A stretch of DNA of 64,000 bases from Augochlora pura (lineage: Eukaryota; Arthropoda; Insecta; Hymenoptera; Halictidae). A model generated the notes under the pieces. The model did no database searches, was not told the origin of the DNA, and was given only the letters and a program-made list of their open reading frames with translations. The stretch spans positions 13,896,663 to 13,960,662 of the forward strand of contig NC_135776.1 of assembly GCF_028453695.1 (NCBI RefSeq). The letters run 5' to 3'. The translations under genes and the position numbers were made by a program. This document shows positions 1-12,359 of the stretch, one piece after another. Each line of letters opens with the position of its first letter. Positions within the stretch are counted from its first letter, which is position 1.

Positions 1-2170
1 AAAGAGATCCCTGACCGATAAAAAGCGAGAGAAGGTTAAAGATACTGGAAACTCTCGGTAATATGGAATAATTGGCTTCTCATTCCTTTGTTAACTAACA
101 GGATGCTCGAGAAGCTTATTGTGACGGCGATACTGTTCCCGGGATTAAAAATCCAGTCGCGGTGCCGTAACAGCGTGATTCAAAGATGAATCAACCGTTT
201 CGTAAGCGCAGTGAGAACGTTTACATCGCGATAGTTTACAGGTATTACGCATGCCGGCGATCAGATGCGAATGTTTTTTTAAACGACGTGTATTGTATAC
301 ATGTTTTAAATAATATTGACAAGATCCGGAGAGATATTTCTCCAATCGTATCAGGAAATTTATTTGTACTGACCTATTTGTGATTTATTTTCGCAGATTA
401 TTTAATATAGTGTTCAATCGATCTACTTTCAATTAATATTAAAGATACTAAAATAAAATTTGTAAAATTTATAACAGCTTAAATTTTTTTATTAGCTTAA
501 AATTTTCTGCGTACCGCTTTCTTTATAGTCATTAATAATCGCAATTTGTAGCGTCGAATTACATTAATTAGAGCCATTTTAGTACAGTTTTTACGGAATT
601 TTATTACAATTATTATACCTATATATATATACTGTATTTTATACTATGCCATATTATATATTAAATTATATACTATATTATACAAAATATATTATATAAA
701 AGTCGTTCGTAATTAAATCCACAAAATGTTTAATACCGACCGACCGCCGTGATGTGATCTATGCGGCCGGCTTTATCCGATACATTTCGCAAAATAAATC
801 CGGATCCGTTTGAAATCGGGTTATCGATAAAAATAAAATTAGCGCGCGGTTAGCGAAAGCGCCGGCCGGAGACTCACGGCGAACGGGAATTAATTAAAGC
901 CGGATTAATGAACGACGTCCGCTTTCGGTATCGATGAGTTCTGTTGTCAAACGGACTAATTACAGCTCCATTATCAGCGGCCCGGTTATGCGTATTTATT
1001 CACTTTATCCGGCCAATTGATTCCCTCAATTTGTACGGAGGGCCGGGTATTAATTAACGACTTCCATTGTTATAGAATACCGAGTCGTAGGAGCAACCCT
1101 TTCAGACACGACACGTATATATATTCTGAGAGCCAAGTTGTTCGGCATCGCGCCGACCACGTACCCCCGCGATTACAAAATGGTAAACGTGTATACAAAA
1201 TGGTTTACGTGAAATTCGAGGTTGCAATTAATTGAAAGAAACCCTTCTCCAAGCATAAATTAATTACTCTTTGCCAGGTTATTATTTCAATCCTGGAATG
1301 CTGACTTTTTCATTTTAAAACACTGAATTACTCATTTGATAACCGAAGCATTTGCCTTTCTTCTTTAAATATTAGTTTCATGGATCGATAGGTTAACCTA
1401 TAAATTAAAAATCTAGTTATACTTGATTTACAGTATTAAACAATTTTCATATATGTGCAATTTGCAACGATAGCATCATGTGTCATTTTATTTGGAATTA
1501 AGTCAGTTTATTCACGTCATAATTACTCTCTTGCGTATACAGGTGCGATAATAAGCATAAAATCTGCAGTCTAGTAATTATACCATTAATTACATCATTA
1601 ATTATATCATTATGTCTATTGTTAGTCTATCAACCACTAATAACCTAGTGTTAATAGTACAGTTTGGTAGCACGGCGACACAATTCGAACCTTTGCAAGG
1701 TTCAACGCTGCGAAACTTAGCCCGAGGTGGCGAACGGGGTAAAGGGGCCAAAACGAATGGCGATTCGTTTGATTTGCAAGGGGGTCCGTTATCTTCACGC
1801 CTACTTAAGCTGAATTTAGATCGACCGAGCCATTAAATCGCATTCAGGAGCCGTATTTTACACAGCTCGAGCGGTTCGGCTAATCTAAAGAATTTATTTC
1901 AGCCCTGCGGCGAACAGGACCAAAATAGCTTCCTTATATTCCCTGTCCCTTTCGAAAATCTTCCGCGCATTATCGCAACCTGTTACGCAAATTGCACGTT
2001 TTTTATATACCGAATCCGATACGCGTCATTCTCCTGCAAGAAGATGCAATGCAATGTAATTCGCTTTCCAACACTTATGGATGTCATTTAAAATTGAAAT
2101 AAAATTCTAATGTTAATATATAGAAAATAATGATAAATAATAACACAGAATATTATTAAAAGTATAAGAA
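1..2170. other. Gene-free stretch, AT-rich
   Basis: I see no supportable gene here. The few open frames (for example at 1017-1235 and 1612-1836) lack family motifs and splice context. Composition alternates between AT-rich runs (around 440-700, with many TATA-type steps) and short GC-richer patches (730-960, 1660-1840). Confidence 0.6.
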
Positions 2171-2172
2171 TA

Positions 2173-2439
2173 TATTGGGTTGGAGAATAAGTTGGTAGCG
2201 TTTTCTCATTTTCTCTTATTTCACAGCGATTTGTTGCTGTTTGACAAAGTGCGTCATATATTATTTAATTTGTTATTATTCTTGAGGCTGTAGCGGTACA
2301 TGTTCGGCGACCGAAATAACAATTCGAGCCGTACGCTTGCAGATGCCAAGGTTTTGACGAGAAAAATATTTACAGCAACAAATCGCTGTAAAATAAGAGA
2401 AAATGAAAAAACGCTACGAACTTCTTTTCCAAGCCAATA
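2173..2439. mobile_element. Mariner-type MITE with 68-bp inverted repeats
   Basis: A 267-bp non-autonomous element. Both ends begin TATTGG and read inward as near-copies for about 68 bp (2173-2240 and the reverse complement of 2372-2439), ending in a shared TTTGTTGCTGT block. It is flanked by TA on each side (2171-2172 and 2440-2441), the target duplication of the Tc1/mariner superfamily. The roughly 130-bp interior has no transposase coding potential, so mobility would need an enzyme from elsewhere. A related end lies at 28234-28314. The mariner assignment comes from the TA target and the TTGGNTTGGA-like terminus; it is inference from family knowledge, not a search. Confidence 0.75.
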
Positions 2440-2599
2440 TATAATGATAAGGATAGATAATAATTTCCTTTGCTTTGTAAGAAATGATTAAAAAATTTCT
2501 AATCGCAATAGCGGTGAAGAAAATGGACGTCAAGGGGTTGTATATTTCTAATTCAGGTCACAAACAGAATGCTAAGCAATTGCTAAATTAAAAACAAAA

Positions 2600-3450
2600 T
2601 GTCAAGGAGTATTCGCACCGCTCTGAAATTCGCGAGGCAAGTTACCCTTACGTGGTGTTTGCGACAGACTGTACACCGATTGCCGTACACAGTACATCGG
2701 CGAGAGCACCCTTAGCTAGCTCCTTGAGATATCCAATTGCATTAGTAAGTTGGTTGATCCGGACATCAGGGATCGCGAGCACCGTTACTCGTGGCCGCGG
2801 TGTTGAATTCAATTAAGGTCGAAAGCAAACAGCAAGAACGGGAAAACAGGACGCGTGTGGGGGCTGACGGCGGCAATCTGCCGCGCGTGGTACACGCGGA
2901 ATTAGCCCTGTTTACCCCAAACAGACCGACATATTTGAAAGCGGGATCTTTTGGCGTTCCACGGGCAAGCGTACACAACAAAGAAGGGTTGTGTCGCGCG
3001 AGGGAGTCGGGATCCGCGGAGTCAAACAGTCCTGCGGGGGTATAGAAACGGCGTAGGGTGGAGGTCGCCGACGGTCGGAGGACGGCCAGAAAATTACCGT
3101 GTCTCGGGCGAACTTCCCAGACCGGCGGAGGAACTTTCGCGATAAATCGCGTGTCTGCCCGAGATTTCGAAATTCCCGAGCAACCCCTTTTTGCCGCGGG
3201 TCGCCCCGCGAGATACCTGCCAGATTTACGAGCCACGAATTTTTCGGGGACCCCTCTACGAGTCAGCCTCCGCGAAAGTGGAACCGTGCCACGCGACGAC
3301 GACGACGCCGCCATTTTACGCGAACTATTTCGCAGGATTATTATTAGCAGACTGCGGGCTTCCCGGTTTGCATGACTCGTTGCCGCAGCATCCCCCGGAG
3401 TCGCTGCGCCGGGGACTCCGGGATGATGTTTCATTCTGTTTGGCTCCACG
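2600..3450. other. GC-rich island without a recognisable gene
   Basis: The base composition rises sharply here and open frames appear in nearly every frame. The longest is 227 codons on the minus strand (2766-3449), rich in Ser, Arg, Pro and Ala, with no domain I recognise. Overlapping frames on both strands are what GC-rich non-coding DNA gives when stops are rare. It could be a promoter or untranslated first-exon region; nothing in the sequence decides this. Confidence 0.4.
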
Positions 3451-5229
3451 TTTTACCACAAATTGTCGGTCGCATCTCCTCGTTTCGCAGATTTTATGGT
3501 GTATTATTTCACGTCTTTCTATTTGAAGTTCTCGTTTTGGGAAATACATTCTACACAGACTTGCCTCGCGACATTTTATTTATGGATTTTGTTTGGTCGC
3601 TTTGCGGATCGTTGTCTGCGCGTTTTTATTCTAAAGGATTGCACTTTGTAGATTTTACGTTATATTATTTTACGTTTTTATATCAGGAACTGTTATTTGA
3701 TTTATGTGCTACGCTATTGAAACGAAAATACCGCACTTCACATACAGAATAAAGAAAACATACAGAATAAAATAGAATTATTTTATATACCTACATATAA
3801 ATACCAAAAAAATAATAAATAAATATCGTACTATAATTTATTCGTAATTTATGAAAATAGAGATATATCCTCTCGTACGCACTAGATTATCGAAATAAAA
3901 ATATTTAACCTCCCGCATCGTTTGATGAAAACGGAAAAAAGTTAAGTAGCGAGCGACCCTTATTCAAAACACAATCTGGTACAATAAATGTGGTTCGATT
4001 CGTTTCCCCGGCAAGTTCTCTCGGGTCGAATCTCCGCCTCGTTCAATTAATGTTCTCCCTTTGTGAGTTCTTCTTCCCCTGCTCAACATAATACAGTACT
4101 TCCTGCAGTAGCCACATTTTAAGTCCTCCATCTTCTAAATACTTTGAGATCCCTTTAAAAAAAAACTGCATTAAAAGCAGCTGGAAAGTTGTTCGGCCGC
4201 TTATAGAACCAATTCTTTTTACGTCAGACGTAATGCTGATGTAAAAGCCGGGACGCGAGGTAACGCGGGACGCCCGGGACCGTCTCGTTAAAGGGAGACG
4301 ATCCTGGCCGGTCAGGGGACCAAAAAACGTTGGAGACCGAAACGGAAGACAAAAAGAGGACGAGGAGGAATATTTCCAGGCAGGACGCCGCTCGCGCGTT
4401 CTCGCAGCGTATAATACGCGACGAAAGAAAAGGAATGGAACGGGACAGAACGAAACGGGACGAAAAGGAAAGAAAAGAAATCGGGGGAAACCTCGGCGCT
4501 CACAAACGGAATGGCAATTGTCTTCGAGGCAGAGCCGGAGGCGGGGCGAGGCGGGGCGACGCGAGGCGGCGATTCTCATGGCAGTCTGAGTAATCAGGAC
4601 GTGAAATTCCCAGAGGACGCTTAAGTGAATAATTACTCGAAGCAGGAACCCCGCGCGACCTTAGCCGAGCTAGTTGGTGCAACATCGCCAAATTAGATGT
4701 GCCCCTTTGATGCGATCCGATTGAACGCAACAGACGTGATTCTGATCGCTGCATTTACCTTGGGACAGGACGTAATCAGGAATAATAGATGGGACTATCC
4801 CCGGGGCTGTCATTTCGAACCAGCCGTTGCCGGACCGTGAAATGAAGAAATATCGCTGCCATCGACGCAATAAATTTCTTTGCGATCGCTGCGCTGCGGA
4901 TCTTATGCAACCGCAGCTTTCCTTTAAATACGAGAGCTTCCAGCAGCGTTTAAACCCGTTTTAACAGCCGTCTTCGTGCTAGCTATACTGTATTAATTAC
5001 ACTATACAAACTATACTGTGTACTACTACCTGTACTGTTAGATTCTATACTATATCATATATAATATGGTACAGTATTATTAGACACGATTACAATTATA
5101 TAATACGTAACGTACAGTATATTATTCATTGTTATATTATAATATAATACAGTTAACTAATACAGTAATGTATTAAAATAATTAATGTAAAAAATAATTA
5201 ATACACTATAATACAGTAAATTAATATAG
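3451..5229. other. Gene-free stretch
   Basis: No supportable gene. It holds an AT-rich block (3740-3900), a purine-rich tract (4330-4500, which gives an artefactual Arg/Lys/Glu frame) and a second AT-rich block (4980-5230). Confidence 0.55.
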
Positions 5230-5330
5230 TATTATATAATATAATATAACGTGACATGATATAATATAAAGTGATATAATATAATATAATATAATATAAT
5301 ATAATATAATATAATATAATATATATATTA
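5230..5330. repeat. TATAA pentanucleotide microsatellite
   Basis: A low-complexity TA-rich tract that becomes a regular 5-bp TATAA repeat from about 5275 to 5322, then runs into TA dinucleotides. Confidence 0.85.
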
Positions 5331-8199
5331 ATAATGCTAACGCTCAAAAGCGTTTCCCCCTCGCTCCCTCCGCTCGGAAATGTAGTCGTAAAACGTTCCG
5401 CGTACCTCGAATCGGCGCCATTTTGGAACCGCGGAGCTGCAACAGGATCGCTGAATATTCGCTGCTAAATGCCAGGAATCCGGACCGTTTTCAACCAATT
5501 ATTCCGGTTACAATGCGTTTTTGAAAGGCAATGCTACCTGTTGGAGCTGGAGGGAGCGAGCGGGAGCGCTGCTGGCAGACTAGACGGTACGAAACGGAAT
5601 TCGCGGGGAACGCCGGAAATGAGAATGCGCTTTCGAGCTATACTTTAATGCCGTGCAGCTTCTAACGAGTTGCCGGGACTGGCTGGCCAACTTTTCCAAT
5701 TTAACCAGACACGGTAACGATGCGCGCGATCAAGCATCGCGGCGTGTACGAGCTTTGTGACTCTGTCGCCGACGGAGGATCCCCGAAACGACGCGTCCTT
5801 TCTTTTTTTTTTTACACCGATCAAATTGTTTACCAGACACCGGCGATAATTAATTGAACGCGTTTGCTCGTTTGTCCGATTTTTAGCGATCTTGTCCTCG
5901 GCGTTTAATTCTTTTTATTAGGATATGGCACGCCTGGAGTCAGAAAACACCCGAAAGGGGTGGAAAATATTTTCTGATTGTTTTATGGCTTTTTACAGCG
6001 TGGGTAATGTATGTGAATGTATAGTGCTATTAGCTGAGGTCAAATCAATTTTTCTTATATTTAATTGGGCACTTAGATGTGAGTTAATAAATAATAAATA
6101 AGTCAATAATGAATGCAAATGTATTACAGTAAATTGTAATTTAGTAAATATGATACACTAAATATAATACAGTGAAAATTGTAATGAATATAATATATCA
6201 AGTATTAAAGTAATTTTAGTACCATAAATATCGCAGCAAATGCAACACAGTTTCATAGAAACGTAAACGCGTCAAATAAAAGCGGTTCGGTGAATGAAGC
6301 ATCGGCCAAAGTCCTCGAAAGAAATAAATCAGCATGAAATTCGGATAACTCGGCAGCGTTCCATGGGATACACTTATATCGCGAATAAAATAAAATAAAT
6401 GCTGAAAATCGCTTGCCGTTGTAAACAACGCGGGGGCGTGCCAATTACATCGAAACGCTGCCATTCCGTTGGCAATTTCAACGAATTAATGGCGAACCTT
6501 TTTCCGCGTGCAATTTAATATCAGAAAAGGGAACGTAAGAAATCTTGTAAACTACTTATCGAGCAAACGTTGAAAACCTTTGCGCTCGATGTTGCCCGCT
6601 TTTCTATCCCGCAGGTTGTGTTTTCATTTTCCCTGGGAACATAAGAGCGGATTACGCTTTTGTACTTCTTCGTTAAATGAATCTCAAAGGGGTAACATTC
6701 ATGAATAAAATTCATGAACAAAAGCTAGAGATCCGCGCGAGAACGATGCACACGGCACGAGATAACAAAAACTGCTGCTACCGTTGCTTTTCCTGTTACA
6801 CTCCGCCACTATAATTTCTATAACATCCCTTATCTATAATTTATTCATCGCGCATCCTTTATCTTTACCACCACGACTATATTGTGAACGAGTGAGACGT
6901 TAATTTACAGCCCCGTGAAGCCCGGCTTCCCGATTTCTCGGCACGATAGCAACTCAAATTGACAGAACTTGGACACTGTGCTGCCAACTCTCGTCGCGTG
7001 CCTGTTAATAGTTTATTTACTCTTCTGGAACTGTGCTTGAAACAATATTGTCCGATGTTGGGGAGTAGTATGCCGGTATCGAGTATTAATAGCATTAGTA
7101 TTTAGCTTGTACTACTTCATTGTTAACATTTTTACAGTTCTAGTTCTCTTTTAAAAAGCGTAGCGTAATTCTGTAAGAAATATTAAAATATTAAAATTAC
7201 GAAAGAGGTATGTGTTTGTAAATCGTAGATTTATATTTATTAATGACGTTAGAATTTTATTTTAATTATCAGAAAATTTTCTATTCTGGCTTTTATACAG
7301 TTCCTCTACTATGATCTCTACTATTATATTCTATGTCTTTTTAAATACAATATAAAAATACCAAATAATTTAACCAATTGAAATTACTGTGCTAATAAAA
7401 GCTTATTTGAAAAGAAATTTCCGTGATCTCATATAATAAATCGTTTTGCGGGAAACGTTAATAAGCTCTGGACGGAAACGCGTTAATAAATCCGTTCGCC
7501 GTTAATCGAAATAAGATTCCGGGGCCGACTGTGGATTCCCATGGCGCTTATCACCGCGATCGACGGCCATTTTATTCCATCAAACTTCGATGTCACGTGC
7601 AGATTGCATCAAAGCCTCCAAGGTTCTCCTTGCCGCGTTCAAGTTCAATTAAAGTTCTCGGGAATTCAGCAAAGGTTTTCACTCTGCCGAGCCGGGAAAA
7701 GATTAGTTATGGGGGTGGGCTCGTCGTCGTTCACAAAAGGTGCTTTACGCGGCTGTACGCTCACCGGAGAACCGCCATTAATTTGCCTGGATGTTTACCA
7801 GCCCCCATAACGGCTCCCACATACCCCCGTCTACGATGTGCCCCGACTCGAGGCATCCTCTCTCCGCCCCTCTGCCCCTTGTCTCCTCGTATCATCCGAT
7901 GAGAAAAGAGAGATTCAGCGGTGGAACTTTTTGCGATCGCCGAGTAGATACTGATGGCTTAGTCCGACCACGGGGAAACGATTCTCACGAATACTTTGGC
8001 GGGCTTGTGTGTCTGTCTTTCTTTGGCAAATGGAGGAGCGCTGTCTGTCTCGAATACCAAACGAAAAATCGTATCTATAAATTCCGGCTTATCATCGAGA
8101 CAATGGCGCGGAGATTGTATTTTTATGTTGGGCCGTGTTTGAACGCTGTTGCTATCGCGGACACTGTCTGAGAAAGTTCCTAATGTCAGCTGATCATAG
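5331..8199. other. Gene-free stretch
   Basis: I see no gene with domain or splice support. GC-richer patches lie at 5340-5800 and 7520-7990; the rest is AT-rich. Short open frames at 6216-6464, 6877-7095 and 7531-7902 have no recognisable content. Confidence 0.55.
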
Positions 8200-8710
8200 A
8201 ATATTCAGAAGACGTCAATGAAACGTCCATAAGATGCCCCTTAGACTTCTAGAGGATATTTTAATGATGGCAAAGAACGTCTTAAAAATGACTAAGACGT
8301 CTTAAAGATATCTAAGAACCAGGAGCTCCATTGTCGAGTCCCACTCGACATTATTTCATGTCCAAATAAATAGATGTCGAGGTTAAAGATATCATACTCT
8401 TGAAAATTTCAAAATATGACAATAGCGAAAATAAAACCGGTGTTTAAGTGAATTTGTTTCATCCTTTATTTATTTAAATTGCCTTATTTTTATATAAATA
8501 TCAAATAAAATACTTAAAAGCGTTGGGAGCTGCTGGTAACGAAATTGAAATAAAATACGGAGTGCAAAGGGTTAACGATATCTAAAGCCATCTTAGAGAT
8601 GCCTAAGAACGTTTTAAAGATGTTGATGGACGTCTACAAGATATCTAAAAAAATTTAAAGATATCTAAGGAACTCTTCAAGATGTCTAAAGACGTCTCGA
8701 TTTCTCACAC
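8200..8710. repeat. Degenerate ~21-bp repeat blocks split by an inserted segment
   Basis: Two blocks (about 8205-8330 and 8576-8700) are built from diverged copies of a unit near GACGTCTTAAAGATATCTAAG, with a period of roughly 21 bp. They are separated by about 240 bp of unrelated sequence. The right edge of the interrupting segment is GAGTGCAAAGGG followed by TTAA (8572-8575), which matches the outer end of the piggyBac-like MITEs elsewhere in the window. The left edge has no matching terminus, only the small perfect palindrome TGTCGAGTCCCACTCGACA near 8333-8351. I read this as an old array interrupted by a degraded TTAA element. Confidence 0.5.
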
Positions 8711-10904
8711 AGGACGTTTCGAGGACATTCGAGACATTCTGCTACCTAGGTATTATTTCACAATTTTTCAAAGATTGTTCTGCATAACTAGCAAACAGAA
8801 AAACTATGAAACCACCTGAATAAATTATATTAGTTATATTATTAGTTATGCTTGCATTACTACATCATTAATTATACTAGTCTTTAACAATACTATTTCC
8901 AAATGTAACAAACGACGACAGGTGTATGAAAAATAATCGGAAAGATGTCCCTGCAATGATACAGAAACGAAACAACGAAGAATAGTTGAATAAACCGAAT
9001 CAACAGCGGACGGATGCGAAAAAGAAGAAATGCGGCATGGAAAAATAACATCCTAGCCGATCCAGAAAAATTTAATGTTCGAGGTGAGTCGTTTTAAAAT
9101 AGCAGGAATAGAGAAGAAATAGTTCAGTCGAAATTACTGTGATAAAATAACTGCAGCATCAAGCTGTTTAGGAAGATAAACTATAACTGGCTAGAAAAGA
9201 GAGATATGAAATTATAGAACGACTTTTTACAGTAGATGTTTTTATTAATTTTATTAGATTTTATCGATTAGATTTCATTGTGTTCTATAATTCATTTCTC
9301 ATTCTCGTAATTTCTTTATTTAAAGTCGTGTCTACTATATAGGATTTATATATCGCTATCATTATATCGTGCTAATTATGCTAATCTAGATTAATATTGT
9401 GTAAAATTAAAGCGTGCAGTTTCATCGAGCGCTTTCTTACAAAGTCTTCTTTTACTTAGGTATCTCGGATAGTTGATTAGAATGCTCCTGACAGGTGTCA
9501 CATTCGTTTATCATAATTCCTAAAATGCAAACGTAATTGAACGAGATAAAACCTGTATCCGATTACACAATATTACACTATTTACGCGTTCTACTGATAA
9601 TAGAATATTTACAAAATATTTTACTATTTTCACAGTCGCGTATAATTATTTTATTATTATTTCCACGGTGGTTAAGCAACGCGACATTTCCAAACGTGCG
9701 AGGGTGAAAACGCGCGCGTATCGTCGAATAGAAATTACGGAACGAGGAGCACCGCATTTAGACAATTCCGGCGAGTATTTTTGCCGGTCGTTACGCGTAT
9801 TACTTCCATCATTCGGTCAGTAGGGTTTTACGCGACGCGATGTCCAAAATGCGACTCGTTTCACGGTGCGTATCAGCCGCGCACGTGTCACCTTTTTATT
9901 CTGTCATCCGCGGAAACTGGGTCATCGATTCGACGTCATTAACACTTAGCCGTCTTGCCAGCCCGTAGTTTACAAATTCATTGAATCTCCGGGAGGACGT
10001 ACATAATTTTGAAGCCCGGAATAGACCGAGGCCCGTCGAAGAACGAGAGGCCTCATTAGCACTCTAATTTGACCCCCTTTTCTCTAGACGTCTGAAAAGC
10101 TCCGCCGGAGGACCTTCTCAAATCGTCCTCCTTCCGCCATTTACCCTTCGCTTCCTCGATTAAATTTGCCCATGCCCGGTTACTCGTTCACCGTTTGTTA
10201 ACAACGAATCCATCGGTCGTTATAAAGCCCATTGTAAATCCATTGCTGTCACGTTTATATTTGGACAACTTTTAAAAGTCGATAAATTTTCACGAATTAA
10301 AATACTTGACTCTAACTCAAGGTATTTAGTTTAAACATTAGATAATACAATGTATTAAAAAATTGTTGCAAATATTATATCTGGAATTAAAATACTTTAT
10401 TCCGCTTCGTCGAAATTATAAACGAGGAGCTGTTACCGAAATTCGTTATTTAAAAACATGATTATTTTTGTAAGACCAAAGGAAAAACATTTTCCCGTTT
10501 ACTGATTGAATTATTTGGTTTTCATATCATATTTTAAATGAATATATCAATAACGAATAATAAAATCTACATCTCTTGTTGAAATGTTTGGCTTATCGTA
10601 TTAATTGTATATTAAAAATCATCCTATCATCGTAAATCCTTCGTGACCTAATCGAACTAAAAAATGGCAATAAATTATATTATACATATTAATAAATTAT
10701 AACAGTGTTATTGATGCTAAAAATATTGCTAGTAGTTATTAAAATCAGAATTATCGAAGTCGAATTTGGTGATGAATTTGGCTAATTTCAAAGTCCGCAT
10801 TTCGGTCAAGTGGTAATGTTAATTAACATACGCCTTGCTTCCGTCGCAGCTAAAATGCTATGGATACCCGAGTAGAACAGAATTATAATGAGGAGGACGA
10901 ATAT
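8711..10904. other. Gene-free stretch
   Basis: AT-rich sequence, except for GC-richer DNA at 9660-10230. The only possible coding trace is a short frame with a good donor at 9014-9083, listed separately. Confidence 0.5.
9014..9083 (+). CDS. Possible short first coding exon (weak)
   Basis: An ATG at 9014 opens a 23-codon frame that ends at CGAG|GTGAGTC, a strong splice donor at 9084. The frame is basic at its start and then hydrophilic (it includes ILADPEKFNVR). I cannot match it to any family, and no partner exon was found downstream on the plus strand. A run of 23 open codons is easily produced by chance, so this rests mainly on the donor. Confidence 0.12.
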
Positions 10905-11110
10905 ACCTCGTCTCTCCTCTCTCTCTCGCTGTCTCTTTCTCTCTTTCTCTGTCTCGTAGCAAGTAGAACCCGATAGTTCGCGATTAAGCAATTTGAATAG
11001 CTACGCTACATGGTTGGTTACGCTAGTAGAACAGGGAGCTGTCTACACCATGCAAGTAGTACAAACCGGCGCATAGACTGACGTACGGTGGAACTATGCA
11101 AGTTAGTTAG
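10905..11110. repeat. CT-rich tract followed by a recurring AAGTAGNAC motif
   Basis: A CT-rich simple tract (about 10912-10957) leads into about 150 bp in which a short motif recurs in varied form: AGCAAGTAGAACCC, CTAGTAGAACAG, ATGCAAGTAGTACAAACC and ATGCAAGTTAGTTAGTACAACC. Spacing is irregular (30-65 bp). No coding frame is supported. Confidence 0.45.
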
Positions 11111-12240
11111 TACAACCTATACGTAGAAATACTTTGGAACTATCGTTCGATCCATCAAATAATCTCCGCGAAGGCAAACTGCTATCGAATCTCCGGATTT
11201 CGTGTCATTGCCTTAATTAAAACAACGTAATCATTATTTGGTGGGTTATCTCCATTATATAATTTATAGTAACATAATAAATATCTGTAGTAACCCTTCG
11301 TTGACTATAGTAATAAGATATTACTCCTTCGTTTGTTGTAATTATCGTAACGAAAGATAGCAATTTTATTTAATTATCGTAACGACTTGTTAGCAATTTT
11401 AAATACAAAATTACTAAATTTCGAGAAATATTAGCATGCAATTTACCTCGAAACTGTATAATAGAAATTTATGTGTTTCTTTCTGCTGTCTCCAATAAAT
11501 ATATATATTTCTGAAATTGACAGAAATAATAATCATTTCTAATAACAGTATATTTAGATACACATCAAAATTCTCCGAACAACCCCTAAAATTGAATAGC
11601 ATAATTTATACCATAGTTGAGATTATTATAAACGACAGATTAATCTTGCGTCGTCCGTTTTATGAAACAGGAAGAGTGGCGACATTCGGCGCCGCGGTTT
11701 TTCCATGCGAAATAAAATGTATCCGCTGGCTTCTGGCCCCGGATGAAATTTTAATTATAATTTGCCGATCCATAGGACCGCATCCGTTTCGCAAATTTAC
11801 GGTCGCGACGTGAACAATCATCCAATCAGTTGCGAACGGTCGGTCCGCGAACGATAGTCGACGAAATATTCGCGGGATGGAGCCGTTCGTTCCGATTGAA
11901 ATCTCGTGTTCACGCGATAACGTTATTCGGCCAGTTTACACGATTTTCAGGCGGCATCCAGCGGGATCCGCATGGCAAAAACGTAATCACTGGCCCGTTG
12001 ATTACTAATTCGCAGCGATTGTCGCGTCGGAACACCGATGCGCAAATCTGAACCCGCGCATGCCCGTGCCCGTGCATAATCTGCCCCGTTCGAGCATATG
12101 AAATAGGATTTTCGTTCCAGAAATTACATCGTTGCGCGATTTCGCTGAAAGAAATCCTCTGCCGGAGGGCAGAAGGGCGAGAACCGTCATGAAAGGGCGA
12201 CTTGACGTAACACGATGTCTTGGAAGTAACATTTTTTAAC
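11111..12240. other. Gene-free stretch
   Basis: AT-rich to 11640, then moderately GC-rich to 12230. Overlapping frames on both strands at 11830-12242 have no domain signature. Nothing is supported. Confidence 0.5.
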
Positions 12241-12359
12241 ACAACGTAATTCTATGGCAAGTACACTTGAGATAATACAATATAATGTTATAAAAGAGAC
12301 ATTTAATGTAATATAATATCATGAATGGGACACTTAAAATAACATAATGTTATGAAAGT
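12241..12359. repeat. 31-bp minisatellite, left part
   Basis: About four diverged units of a 31-bp repeat, each near ACATAATGTTATGAAAGAGA followed by CACTTAACATA. The array is cut at 12359 by the BEL/Pao insertion and resumes at 19561. The last five bases (12355-12359, AAAGT) are the target-site duplication. Confidence 0.85.
12355..12359. other. BEL/Pao target-site duplication, left copy
   Basis: AAAGT directly abuts the outer end of the left LTR and is repeated at 19561-19565. Five base pairs fits LTR-retrotransposon integration, and its exactness argues for a single recent insertion. Confidence 0.9.

Noticed and set aside
2766..3449. 227-codon minus-strand open frame
   Set aside because: GC-rich island with open frames in nearly all registers; Ser/Arg/Pro/Ala-biased product without any domain.
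4043..4579. 178-codon minus-strand open frame
   Set aside because: Driven by a purine/pyrimidine-rich tract; low complexity and overlapped by plus frames.
4755..4870. Possible minus-strand exon ending CCCAAG|GTAAAT
   Set aside because: The open frame lacks an ATG and no convincing acceptor precedes it.
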